From Tamarix chinensis (lineage: Eukaryota > Streptophyta > Magnoliopsida > Caryophyllales > Tamaricaceae), in assembly GCA_030549775.1 (NCBI GenBank), contig CM060174.1, forward strand, positions 44,930,707 to 44,994,706: DNA of 64,000 bases, in the 5' to 3' direction. The position numbers were made by a program, and so were the translations under genes. This document shows positions 49,201-61,829 of this stretch, one piece after another. The notes beneath the pieces are model-generated. The model was given only the letters and a program-made list of their open reading frames with translations, was not told where the DNA came from and made no database searches. Each line of letters begins with the position of its first letter. Position 1 is the stretch's first letter.

Positions 49201-50170
49201 TTATGCTTTATATATATATAGAAAGAGTATCATGTACAAACTTTTTTACTGTACAAATGTAGGAACAATTTGTACCTATTGGATTAAGAATATATGAAGC
49301 ATTAGATCTAATACACAAATATTTTGAGGCCTATGAATATGCTTCCTTTATCCCATTTTTCTGGTTTGTTTCATGCCTTTCCCAAGCTAACCTTCTTCCT
49401 CCCTACTTATGTTTCTACTGTTTGCCGCTCCATCGATACTCGCGCCATCGCCGTCTACTTCATTCTCTCCATCACCATCACTTGCTCTCCTTCACTAGAT
49501 TTAGCTCTACATATCTCCATCGCCATCGATCTATCACTCAGAGCCGTATCTCTGCATCTCTGTTCCTTCGCCTCTCTTTATCCATCAGAATCTCTACCTG
49601 TCCATCGCCATGTGTCATTGTACATAAATCCATCATTCCTTCTTCGTCTGCATCTCTCATTCACTTCCTTCCATTGTCTTTGAAGTGCCTTGACTTTTCT
49701 CTCTATGCTGCCTATATCTATGCATCATTGTTCCTGTCTCCATTATCGTGTGAAGAAATTTCGCGTTGTGTGTGAACAAATCTGGTAGACAGTGATAATT
49801 GCGGTAGGTGAATTTCCTATTTTTGTGCATGTCTTATTTTTTTATCTCATTTTTATTTTCTAATTGTTCTGTCGATGTGTAGCAGCAAAGGGACGGATAA
49901 GCCTTTGGTTGGATTCGACAAGGATCAATAGATTAAGGTTTGTGAATTTTGATTCTATTTTGTCGGTTCTTACCTTTTTTTTGTAATCATTTTTTTGATG
50001 GCAGTGTCGATACTCTGATTATCAATGCTGATTGTATGTTGGGAATCTTGTATTCTATTATGGATGGATTAATTATCAATGCTGATTATTTGGTGACTGT
50101 AGGTTAGTTTGATTAATTATGTGGATAGATTAATGCTACTGTGATTAGTAATAATGTTGATAGATTAAAA
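49201..50170 (+). other. Unassigned segment, possible DNA-transposon or captured 5' UTR
   Basis: It begins near TGTACAAACTTTTTTACTGT and TGTAGGAACAATTTGTACC, which looks like the end of a terminal inverted repeat. C/T-rich sequence with open frames follows (49324-49683, 49422-49775), then apparent exon-intron-like boundaries near 49800 and 49880-49940. The frames are serine/leucine-rich with no domain. No matching opposite end was seen, so the nature is open. Confidence 0.3.
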
Positions 50171-51250
50171 ATATGTTATCATACCCCAAAGGAAAGCAAC
50201 CAAGGCCTTCACCATCAATTTATCCCTTATTGAATCATAAGACTAATTTTCTAACATATCAATGTGAACACATTCCTTCTTTCTCATTTTTTTTTGAAAA
50301 TGAAAGAGAGACGAAGATAATAAAAAGAATGAGGCTAAATTTTTGGTCATTTTCTAAACATGAAAATCAACCAACTCTTCTTTGTTACACTCCCATGCTT
50401 ATCCCTAGATTTCATGAATTCAAATGCATTAAAGAGTTATCTCTTCTTAGTTTTTGGATAAAGGCTAGGTAATAACTCAAAAAATATGGCCACCAATGTA
50501 TGTTTTTTATTGAAGAATTAGACTTTAGGCATAAAAAGGTTATGAAAAGGGATTATATGCTATTTGGTATGTCATTTTCTAGTGTAGCTAGGAAAAGAAA
50601 ACATGTGCCTTAATCATATTAATGTATGCATAATTCATATGTGATTGTGAAGAGAATTCATGCAAGTTCTATTTTCACACATCAGAGAAGAATACACATA
50701 ATCAAGAACTTGTAAGAACGTAAAAGTGATGGACAATCTATAAAGCTCGGGATCTCATTGGTTCTTTTGTTGACTCTAGTTCCTATGTCTCGGTCTAGAT
50801 GGATAAATCAATGAAGATGAACTTCATGAGTGCTAAAGTAATAAGTTGTTTGAGAGTCTATCAATTAGAGAGTTCACACTTATAACATTTCAAAACCTTT
50901 TTCATTGTACTTGCTTGCAATCTATAGGTCTTACTAGTGTATGACCAAGCTATATAGAAATTTCTATAAAATTTTCATCATTAACTTATCATTTCCTAAA
51001 TTTTTTCACTCTATATTTCCTTTTCATAAAAAATAACCCCAAATAAAAGCACAAACAAACCAAAACAAAGAACAATGAAAATAAAGTAGGGAAAAGAAAA
51101 AAAATGCACCAAGGGAATAGGAAAAAAAAAAGTAATGAAAATGGCATCTGACAAGCTGGGAAGAATCCCCCATGCTTAAAAAATATATTATCCTTAATAT
51201 GTGGAAAAAAGGGGGAAAGGGAAAGAATTAAACTCACTAGGGGGGTTGTG
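50171..51250 (-). other. 3' non-coding region of the Athila-like element
   Basis: A minus-strand CATGGGGGATTC motif near 51162-51175 and long T-rich runs resemble the untranslated stretch between the ORFs and 3' LTR of Athila elements. Assignment is by position. The frames at 50173-50472 and 50989-51237 have no domain. Confidence 0.35.
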
Positions 51251-53060
51251 GGGTTTGGAAATTATGTGTGAGATGCTATTGATATATTTGTTGTATTACG
51301 CTATTCATTTGGTCTATAGCAGCGACAAAATCCTAGTGACTTGTAATGTGGGCTTCTAGAGTATCGAAGCGTGTATAGATACGCTGAAATTAGGCATCAT
51401 AGGATGTGCCATAAGAAGAAGAAGAATCCTAATCTATTCCAATGGACGGGGTGGTGGAAGAAGAACTAACGGTGAAGTAGGTGCTTGACCAATGCTATTG
51501 GGCTACTATTCCTTAGGGTGGAAACATGTTGACTAGGGTAGGGTGTGGCTGGAGAAGGTAACCAGTTGGTGTCTCCATTACCAATTAGAGCGGTGAAAAC
51601 TATTTTGGGTAATGGATACCACACCTCCTTATTTTAGTAAAGTTGATACTACATCCCATCCTGCACTATGAGTTTCAAGTTTATGCCAGTCAATAATTTT
51701 GTATACATCTTTGGGTGGTCAACTAGGATACACTCGATGTTGTATCTAAGCCATCAGGTGATGTATGTTACATTTCCTCCAATAATGATATCACTATTAA
51801 TGTTAGTGGTAACATTACTGAGGTGATCTTCCAGATAATACTCACCATGGATGGTAACATCCTAGAGTATAAAATGGAGTGCCCATAGCTCTATCTTTTG
51901 TACATTCCCTTAAGTTTATCCATGTCCAAAAGTGTCATAGCTAACAACCATAGGATGTAACATAGTGTAGGATTGTAGATCAAAGAGGCCTTAGTATGAT
52001 GTCTATTGTAAGGCTAAGCAGCACAACCCCACTTTGGCAAAGATATTTGGGCCTAATATGCTTTAGGATCCAAGAATTAGTTATCCTTAGGTTGAAGTAT
52101 CATCCTTATGGTAGGAAAATGGAGTAGTTCAGAGAATTGTGTCATTGATAAAGTATGAGAATCATTGAAGATTTTAAAGGACATAGATTTCCCAATTTGA
52201 TTAAAAGTGAACAAGCTATGGAATTGTTATGCTCTTGGTGAATAAAATAGGAAAATAGGTTGCCATAGGGATTAGATGGTTGAGTATTTGATGATCTACC
52301 TCATCTTTGGGATTATCATTGTGGTTATTGTTATGATTCTCCTTTCATTCCTACTATAGTTGATTTAGTATGCCTTTTCAATTCCATTTATGAGAGAAAC
52401 CCACATATCTAAAATTAATATATCAAATGTCAAGAGTTATACAATATAAATAGGTCACATAAGTTCTAAATATGTAATTCGGATACATAAAATAGAATTG
52501 AGCTAAGTAATTAGAGGAAAATGGGAATCAAATAGTAATTAAGCACAAATTATGCTTTACATGGTGGGTAGTGGTGGTGTTTACATCGTGCTATGGCGGT
52601 GTTATGGTGTGGTTGTGGTGCATGGGAGGTAATGGAATAGGCATGCTATGGTGAATGGGTGTTATGGTGATGTGGTTGTACAAGGTTGGTGTTGCAAAGT
52701 AGTGGTGCACAATTCAATATTAGTGGATGGTTGTTATGGTGCATGGTTTAGTGGAGTGGTTATGAATAGGTATTGTGGTGGATAGTTGTTATGGTGCATG
52801 GTTTTTTGGAGTGGTTGTGCACAGGTATTGTGATAGAAAGTTAAAGGTGTGTTAGTGGTGTAGAGTTCATGCTCAGGTGGTGATACGGTGGTCGTGCATG
52901 GTTGAGTGGTGGAGGATGGTGGATTTGTGCTAGGATAGCTCAATTGCTGGTGCTTAGGGTTTGAGTACGTCAAAGAGGAGGCAATGGAAGCGGAAGAGGG
53001 TTGTGCACAATGCAAAATTAGGCATGTGTAGTATATTAGGCTGGTTTTCATGACCATGCG
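51250..53060 (-). pseudogene. Env-position ORF remnant of the Athila-like element
   Basis: Between 51.6 and 52.1 kb the minus strand gives short phrases (NPTLCYILWLLAMTLLD, GGNVTYITRWLRYNIECIL-like) in two or three frames. They resemble the extra ORF that Athila elements carry after integrase. The frame at 52734-53057 is low-complexity. Stops are frequent and no membrane or signal segments can be vouched for. The match is by pattern only. Confidence 0.4.
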
Positions 53061-53892
53061 CGAAATCTACTTTTGCAATTTTTTACAGTATAGAGGCACA
53101 ATCGTTCTAGTTTAGCATAGCCCAGCTATGCACGATTTCTGGTCTCACATATTATTGGGGTGCGGAGGCTAGGGCGTACTAGTTTAGCATGGCTTAGCCA
53201 CGAAGAGTTTCTTGTCTCACAAATTATTGTCGTGTAGAGGCACATGCATGGTAGTTTAGTATGGCCAATTCATGTGTTTTTTCCAATCTCATAGATTTCT
53301 GGGATAATGTTACACAATCATGTTGTGAACAGTGCCTCACTTGTTTGATACTTTAGCTCTTGTCATTCTTTTATGGAGTGGTTCGACGGCTATGCATTAG
53401 GTCGTGTCTTGGCCATGCAACCCTCATTTTGGCTTATTTTTTCACAAACTTGATTCTTCATCCCTAATTTTCTCCTCCTTAACTTATACCATAATAGGAA
53501 CTCCCAAAACATTACAAAGGAAAAAAAGAAAAGTAAAAAAAAAAAATGAAAAGAGAACACAAATAAATGGAAAAGAACGAAAAAACATATAGAAACTTGG
53601 GTTACCTCCTAAAGAGAGCTTTTTTAAGGTCTTTAACTTGATTGTATTTTCCTCAAATTGATGATGTAAGGCTTTAATCTTTGATGGCTGACCTTGACAT
53701 TGCCTATGGAATCACTCCAAATATCAACAGCCTCAAATGGTTATACATTTGAAACATAGAATGGCCTCAACCTTCTAGACCAAACTTTTGCCAAATAAGC
53801 TTGAGGCGTGAGTTGAAAAGGATCATGGAACCTCCTTTATGAAATTCCCTTCGGATAATATGCCTATTATTCCACTTCATTGTTTTCTCCTT

Positions 53893-54860
53893 TTATATTC
53901 GTGTAATATCACGAGCATATAATTGTAGTTCCTCAAGCTCATTAAGTTGGAGCTTCCTCCTTTTTCTAGTGGCTTTCAAATCACAATTGATTGCTTTCAT
54001 CACAAAAAATGCCTTGTACTCAACTTTGACAAGCAAATGACATGATTTTCCATATAGCAACCTAAAAGGTTTCATTGTAATAGGTGTCTTGTAAATAGTT
54101 TGGTATGCCCATAAAGCATTATTCAAACTTATTACCTAATCTTTTTTTTTTGTGCGGGTTACTATTTTCTTAAGGATCCCCTTTATTTTGTGATTAGTGA
54201 TTTCCACTTTTCCACTCATTTGGAAATGGTACTGCATGACCATTTTATGAGTAACACTATATTTCTTCAGAGGTGTGCTAAGAAGTCGATTGGTGAAATG
54301 GGAACCACCATCACTAATAATTTCCCTAGGAATAAAAAACCTTGGAAATATAGCTTTTCAGAGCAGTTAGACCACCACCTTTGCATAGTTGGTGGGAGAT
54401 GCCACTGCCTCCATTCATTTGGAGGCGTAATCCACAATGACTAGAATAAAAATTTTGTTATAAGATGATGGGAAGGATCTAATGAAGTTAATTCCCCAAA
54501 CATCAAATACCTCAACCTGAAAGATGCTATTGAGAGATACTTTGTTTATTATTGATATGTTACCAGACCTTTGATATTTATCACATGAAGTAACATATTA
54601 TTGAACATCTTTGAAAAGGTTTAGCTAATAGAAACCCATTGGGAGAACCATTGAAGGTGTTTTAGAAGTGCTAGTGTGACCCCTATATGGTAAAGAATGT
54701 TAATAAGCAATGGCACTTCCAACTTCCTCTCGAGGCAAACATCTTCTGTAGTCCTCATCTGCACATTTCTTATAAATATGAGGATCATCCAAATAATAAT
54801 GCTTGACATCTGGGAGAAACTTCTTCTTTCACTGATAGGACAAGTCTGGTGGCAGTACCT
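53893..54860 (-). pseudogene. Integrase remnant of the Athila-like element
   Basis: The frame at 53893-54126 reads NNALWAYQTIYKTPITMKPF, then LLYGKSCHLLVKVEYKAF and RKLQLNELEEL, the distal part of Athila integrase. The stretch at 54621-54890 covers the zinc-binding N-terminal part. Frames are interrupted between them. Confidence 0.8.
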
Positions 54861-55340
54861 CACATGCTTTATAATTGATAAATTTGGCAAACCATGGGGT
54901 GGACAAGCTCATGATGGGCAAAAGGTTATTGTTTAGAAATGAATCATCAAAGTGATAATTATCCTCTTCACCTCTATCCATGTTCTTCCTTAATCCAAAG
55001 AAATGATCAGTTGTTATATTCTTAGTTCCCTTCTTATCCCAAATCTTAAGATCAAACTCTTGGAGTAGAATGATCCACCTTATCAAATGTGGCTTTGGGT
55101 CCTTGTTGGCTAACAAGTACTTAAGGGCCGCATGGTTCATGAAATAATGATCTTCAATCCTACTATGTATGATCAAAATTTATCCAACGCAAACACCATA
55201 ACCAAGATCTCTTTATCTATTATAGCATAGTCAACTTGGGCATCATTAAGGGTTTAAATTATATAGTAAATTACAAATACCATTCCATATTTTCTTTGCT
55301 AAAGAATTGCTATCACTTTATAGTCACTTGCGTCACTCAT
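54861..55340 (-). pseudogene. RNase H remnant of the Athila-like element
   Basis: The 54829-55176 frame has HAALKYLLANKDPKPHLIRW, then ILLQEFDLKIWDKKGTKN. It runs on to PWFAKFINY and LPPDLSYQ at the integrase entry. An upstream frame near 55180-55260 gives the DKEILVMVFALDKF block. Confidence 0.85.
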
Positions 55341-56280
55341 TACCTCAAATGAGATGTTCCAATCAGGAGACTGCATCACTGAGGCGAATGTCAATTCCTG
55401 TTAATGATTTAGCAATTTTTGATGAGTTAAGATCAAAAGGCGTATCTTTGATGAGTAATTGAGTTAATGGTTTAGTAATTTTTGAAAAATCCTTAATGAA
55501 TCGGCGATAGAGACCAGCGAGTTATAAGAAGCTGTATATGCTTTTAAAAAAAGTCAGGGATGGTATCTTTTCAATAATGTTTATTTTTACCTTATCTATA
55601 ACAATACTCCAACTTGAGACTAGGTGACCAAGAAAAAATTCCTTTTTGTACCATAAACTTACACTTCTCCCAATTGAGCACGAGATTCACTTCCTTGCAC
55701 CTCTATAAAACCCTAGAAAGATTTCTCAAATAATTGTATAAAGTAGAACCATAAATTGAAAAACCATCCATAAAAACATCCATTATATCTTTAATAAAGT
55801 CAAAAATGATAAACATTATGCATTGTTGAAAGGTGGTAGGAGCATTACCTAGGCAAAATGGAATCCTTTGATATGAAAAAGCTCTATAGGGACATATAAA
55901 TGTAGTCTTCTTGTGGTTGGCTTAGTGAATGGGGAATTGGAAAAATCCCGAGTACTTATCTAAGTAACAAAATTAAGAATGATGAGCCAACCTTTCTAAC
56001 AATTGATCTATAAATGGAAAGGGAAAATGATCCATACTAGTGTCCTTATTTAATTTTCTGTAGTCTATGCACATTTACCAACCTATGATGGTTCTTATTG
56101 AGATTAATTCATTTTTCTCATTCTTAATGATTGTCTTTCCTCCCATATTAGGAATTACTTTCGCCAAAATCACCCACTCACTATTTTTAATAGGGTAGAT
56201 GATTCCCATGTCAAGTAGCTTAAGGGCCATGTTTCTTACCACTTCTCTCATGTTAGCATTTAATCTCATCTTCTTACCCT
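55341..56280 (-). pseudogene. Reverse transcriptase remnant of the Athila-like element
   Basis: Entry block RLNANMREVVRNMALKLLD and IIYPIKNSEWV (56075-56269) matches Athila RT. Near 55765-55800 the active site reads VFMDGFSIYG where FMDDF is expected, so a catalytic Asp is Gly. Several shifts lie between. Confidence 0.85.
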
Positions 56281-56538
56281 TCTTCTAAAGGAATAAGATT
56301 CGTGCATATAGAAGTATTTATGCCTTTAAAATCTACTATGGTATAACCAATGGCTTCTCTATGCAGCTTAATAATTGCGATAAGTTATTTCAATTTCCAC
56401 CATACTTAGGCTAGCATTCACAATGACATTGTATGTCTAATCAGAGTCATACATTAGTGAAGAAGGGAGAGGTTCTAACTCTACCTTAGATATTAAAACC
56501 ATTTTTAGTGTAGGGGTGCTTGATTCCACTTTAAGAAT

Positions 56539-57100
56539 TTATATCATTTGCTTTGATTGAGGAAAAATGGGACTTTCCTCCAACATCTTGGCAAAACTAG
56601 TGATTTTATGATTTTCATCACTAAGAAATCCACTTCTCATCAAACACTCATTAAGAGGGTCACTTGAGAAGCATTCAACAAGATCCTCATTCATTGCCTT
56701 GTCAATCAAATCAATTGTGTAACAAGTGTTATTAATTAGAGGGAATTTCATAGAATTATATAAATCTAACTCCACTTTCTCACTCCCAACATTCAAAGAA
56801 AGCCTTCCATTATTAACATCAATGATAGCTCCAACAATAGATAGGAAGGGCTTACCTAGAATGAAAGAAATTTTATAATCTTCCTCAATTTCTAAGATAA
56901 CAAAGTAAATTGTTATGAAAAACTTGCCAACCTAGATGGGTACATCCTCCAAAATACATACTAGACATCTCACCGATCTATCAGCTAACTATATGGAGAC
57001 GGTGGTGGGTTTAAATCTCCTATTTTCAACATTTCATAAACTAATAATGGAATTAGACTTATACTTGCACCCAAATCAAATAATGCATGAGTAATGGTAA
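56539..57100 (-). pseudogene. Protease remnant of the Athila-like element
   Basis: ALFDLGASI near 57070-57090 is the Athila-type protease active-site loop (DLGAS). ILGKPFLSIVGAIIDVNNGR (about 56812-56870) is the distal flap and helix region, and it runs into the 56539-56796 frame. Confidence 0.75.
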
Positions 57101-57256
57101 TATTGCCAATAATGCAAGGAATATAAAATGAATTGGGGTCTTTTAACTTAGGAGGTAACTTATTTTAGATAATAGCACTACACTCCTTAGTAAGAGAGAC
57201 CATTTCATATTCCTCTAACTTTCTCTTGTTAGAAAAAAAACCTTCAAAAGCTTTTC

Positions 57257-58506
57257 TTATGAGAGCATCTGAGAAATTGCTTCAACAAAGGGAATGTTAA
57301 TATGTAATTTTTTTAATATTTCTAGAAATATCCCAAATTTCTTTTCAAGTTTGGCCTTAGCTAACCATTGAGGGAAGGGTAGGGGAGGCTTATAAGGTGT
57401 AGGTTGAACATATTTCTCAACCTTTTCTCTTTGATTATTAGTTTTGTGCTCATCAATTATCGGGTTATCAACATCATTTTCTAAATCGTAATCACTCCCT
57501 GTCATCTTAGGTCCTTCTATATCCTTCCCACTCCTTACTATGATGACATTAACTTGATTTTTGGGGTTTGTTTTGGGTTGCCCCAGAAACATCCCCAAAG
57601 GTCTAGAAGATGATATAGCTTGTTGGGCCAATTATGTGAATTGGTTCTCTAGCATCTTGACATGCATAGAAAACAAATCAACCATAAAAGCTAGAATTTT
57701 AATATTATCACTCATGATTTGATTCTTGTGTCTACACTCATCAGTTTGCTTCTTAAACTATTCATTCTTTTTTGTCTTAGTCATCACAAAATTATCCATT
57801 AATGTTTCCAAATTAGACTTTTGTAACAGAGGGTAGGTAAGCTTTTGATTTTGAAAACCTAGAGGGACATAATTACATTGAGGCATAGAATTCCAAGGAG
57901 ATTTCTGTGACAAAAATTTGGATGATTCCTCCACCTAGGGTCATAAGTGTTAGAAAAAAGATCCCCTTTTTAATTAAAATTGTTCACTTAATTAACATAC
58001 TCATTAACACTCAATTTGGGGGAAACTGATGTTCCAACTTGACACTCTATGGTAGTATAACTAGTGATTACACATATTTCACATGATACTTGATTACTAT
58101 GAGATGATAAGGCATTAACATTTAATTTGTGAAATCATTTAATCAAATTATCCGCCTTAGATGCAAGATGATATAGTGCATCAACATCATACCTCCCTCT
58201 CTTTTTGGGTAAAGAGATCTCACCCAACCATTGGAAGTGATATTGGACCATGTCTTTAATGAGTTATCGTGCCTCTTGAACACTTTTTTTCAATAATGGG
58301 CCTCAAGCTATAGTGTCAATAGTCATCCTTGTGTTGTAGAGAAGATCATTATAGAAGGTATAGACAATTAACCAGTCTTCTAATCCATAATGTGGGCACA
58401 TCCTCAAGAGGTATTTCTACCTCTCCCAAGTGTCATATAATGGTTCCCCTTCTTTCTGTGTAGAGGTTGTTATTTGATTCCTCAACTAAGCTATCTTCCT
58501 TTGAGG
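57257..58506 (-). pseudogene. Gag remnant of the Athila-like element, C-terminal part
   Basis: The frame at 57257-57631 has NVIIVRSGK, then YKPPLPFPQWLAKAKLEKKF and KKLHINIPFVEAISQML, the gag end of Athila. Towards 58506 broken frames give LRNQITT, GEPLYDTWER and CPHYGLEDWL, the central gag. The frame is cut at 58507-58511 by A4. Confidence 0.85.
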
Positions 58507-58611
58507 GAAATTGTAACACCCAAAAATTCACTACTTTTTTTTTGAAAGTGAAAGAAATTATAATAGAAATATTTAAATTAAAACCCGTAAATTTTGGAGA
58601 TGTTACCGCCA

Positions 58612-58657
58612 CACTTAGTACCAGACCGATTCACTTCGATCGTTCCAGTACCAAGTG
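58612..58657 (-). other. Conserved 46-nt stem-loop of A4
   Basis: It lies 100 bp from the element end. Compared with A1 one G-C pair is replaced by A-U with both sides changed, which keeps the stem. Confidence 0.75.
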
Positions 58658-59244
58658 CTAAGGCTAAAAAGAGATTAATATTAAACTCAAACAAAGAGTT
58701 CATAAAGTGAATTAAAAGATCATAACACAAAAATCAAAGTACGCATAAAAGTTTATAATCAATAATAAGATAGAAATCAGAGCGTGAAATCCAAATTCCT
58801 CAAAGGGAATATTCTTACAACCAATAAAAGGTTTATTTTAAAAACTCAATATAAGGTAATAACTCATAAAAGAAAAAATGCGATATAAAAGAAATAACAT
58901 AATGAAATAAAATCACATGAAGAGGAAATACGGCCACGACACTCTCGAACTTTGAGCCAAAACATGCTCAACACTTAGCCCCGATTGATGTCTCGCCCAC
59001 CTGCACAATGTCAGAAGGGTGATCAGTACGCTACGTACTGAGTAAGCTAACCGAGCACTAAGGCCAACACATAAGCACATAATCTATGCAGAATAATAAC
59101 AGGGCATAATCACCAACACAATAACATAAAGGTAAATGAACAATCAAGTGAAAATGCCAATATCCAATATAGTTTAGATTAATTACTTCATTAATCCTTT
59201 ATCAAAATATTTTTACACCATGCTTTATATCAAGTCCATACGAT

Positions 59245-59580
59245 TACGGGAACCTCACTATTTTAGCTGGTGGATCGGTCACGAGGGTACATGCCCTACC
59301 ACTATTTTAGCCGGTGGATCGGTCGCGAGGGTAACATACCCTGCTACTCTTTTATGCCCGTGGATCGGTCTGACCCCTTCTCGTATAGTGTTCCACTGTA
59401 AATAATTAGTTTTTTCCCACATCTTAACAACATATATGGTTTGGTCTGTTGAGCTCAGGATCCCCCACTATTATAGTCGGTGGATCGGTCGTAAGGGTAC
59501 ATGCCCTGTCACTATTTTAGCCGGTGGATGGGTCGCGAGGGAAACATTCCCTGCCACTATTATGCTGGTGGATTGGTCTG
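59245..59580 (-). repeat. CCGG-unit array of A4
   Basis: Six units of the form CCACTATTTTAGCCGGTGGATCGGTC occur in two groups (about 59249-59375 and 59465-59575). A spacer containing GTTGAGCTCAGGATCC-like sequence separates them, as in A1 and A3. Confidence 0.8.
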
Positions 59581-59989
59581 AGCCCAACTCAACATCTTCC
59601 ACATTATATAATTAATGTTTTAAGTATCTTATTCAAAAGCTTTCATCATGGACATGCACGAATCATTCTCTTTATACTTCACACATCACAAATCATAAAA
59701 TTCCACAATCATAATTATACTTTAATCACCAAATACACATGATAATACAAAAGTTCTAGACAACCACAACAAACCTTAATTGTCCATGCAAACCCTAGTT
59801 CAGTCTCCTATGGACCCTTATATAATTTCCATATACTATTTCTTATCCAAAATGTTCAAACACCCAAATAACACTTAATTTACCTTCCTTATACCCCAAA
59901 TCAACATTTCATATGTAAAATTCACTCCCATGCAAAATTTACACATCCCATGCAACCTCTCAAACTTTTTATACAAACCCTAAATCCTA

Positions 59990-60730
59990 TGCAATCACTA
60001 ACTCCCATGCAAAACCCTAACTCCATCATGCAAACCCTAATACCACCATACCACCATTAATACCACCATACAACCATTAATACCACCATGCAAAACCTAA
60101 TACCACTATACAACCATTAACTCCACCATACAAACCCTAACACTATCATGCAAACCCTAATACCACCATGCAACCATTAGTACCACCATGCAAACCTTAG
60201 ATTGCGTCATAGAAAACCCTAAATTCAATCCACACAAAACCAAAGATCCATCTATATCAAACCCTAGATTTAAACCATATAAAACCCAAAGATTCATCCA
60301 TATAATACAATTGATTAGATTCTCCCATTCATAACAACAAATTAGATTCTCCCATACAAGACCATAAGTTAGATTCTTCCACATAAAACCATAAATTAGA
60401 ATCTCTCATATAAACCATAAATTAGATTCTCGCATATAACATCATAAATTACATTCTCCTATACAACGTCATAATTTAGATTCTCCCATATAGCATCATA
60501 AGTTAGATTCTCCCACATAACACCATAAATGAATTCCTCTCACACAAAATCATGCAAAACCATAAATTAGCTCCTCCCACATGAAACAATAAATTAGATT
60601 CTCCCATACAACGTCATAAATTACAATCTTCCATACAACAACATAAATTAGATTATCCCATATAAAACCACAAATTATATTCTCCCACACAAACCATAAA
60701 TTAGATTCTCCTTCATAAACCCATAAATTT
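59990..60730 (-). repeat. Minisatellite of A4
   Basis: Two blocks of irregular units are present: ATACCACCATGCAAACCCTA (59990-60190) and CATAAATTAGATTCTCCCATA (60290-60725). The second is the diverged counterpart of the A3 array. Confidence 0.8.
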
Positions 60731-61036
60731 CCCTTTTTATTCCTCCACTCATGGATCATTCAAATGCTTAGGTCAACTCACATCCCTTGGGCAACTTCTT
60801 TCCTCCATTCTCTTTTTTCATCCTTCCCCCACGCAACCACCTCAACGTCCTCACATGCATGTCTTACAGGGTCACAAACAAATCACCACATATGCATAAT
60901 ACACATGCCATGCAAATACACGAAAACATACTTCAACCCCACATTATCCAATATACGACATAAATAATAATGATAAACATATGATACATAGCATGAGAAG
61001 CACATAATGCATATAAGCACAGAAAAGGCCTTAGCA

Positions 61037-61049
61037 CCCCTTACCTAAA
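61037..61049 (-). promoter_or_regulatory. Splice-donor-like motif in A4
   Basis: The minus strand reads TTTTAGGTAAGGG, identical to A3 over these 13 bases, with closely matching sequence upstream. Confidence 0.4.
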
Positions 61050-61259
61050 ACGACATCGGTATTGGAGCATGCTCTTATGCCTCCTTAGGGCTTTGATTGG
61101 TCTCACCTATTATGAGGGAATAGCTAAAATTAGACTCCCTCCTATCAAATTATTATTAATCACTAACTTATTATAAGACTAGGCTTTTGATAAAATACTA
61201 AAATAATAATAGCAAAATAACCAAAAATAATATAAATATTAATATTAAAAGGAATAATA

Positions 61260-61507
61260 AAAATAGTATCAATAATAATAAAAAGGGAATTACTCTAAAA
61301 CCTAGTGAAATAAGGCTTTGTCCCCTTTACCAAAATAATACGAATAATAATATAAGTAAAATAAATAACCAAATGTATTAATAATAACAATGAAAATAAT
61401 AATAATAATAATAATAACAATAATAATAATAGAAAAACTAATAGTAAAGTAGTTGTAATATCAATAATGGAAAACTAATAGTAGTAATTCGAAATAGTAA
61501 AATAATA

Positions 61508-61551
<44 letters not shown>

Positions 61552-61740
61552 CTATTAATATTAATAATAGTAATAATAGATATAATAAGAAGAATAATAA
61601 TAAAATCGAATTAAAAATACAATAGGACTTCAACCCTCAACAGAAATAATAATCAAAACATTAATACTACTAATAATAATAATACATATTAAAAAATAAT
61701 AATAATAATAATAATAGTATTTATATTCAAATAAATGAAA
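61260..61740 (-). repeat. (AAT)n-rich block of A4
   Basis: Runs of AAT/ATA units (long ones near 61395-61425 and 61505-61550) are broken by short GC islands, as in A3 but inverted. Confidence 0.85.
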
Positions 61741-61829
61741 TAAATTAAGTTAAGGCTTATAAAAATAGGGAGAAGGGTTCAGAGGGTCTAGGGTTCAACC
61801 TTAGGCTAATAGGGATAGGCAACACCAAA

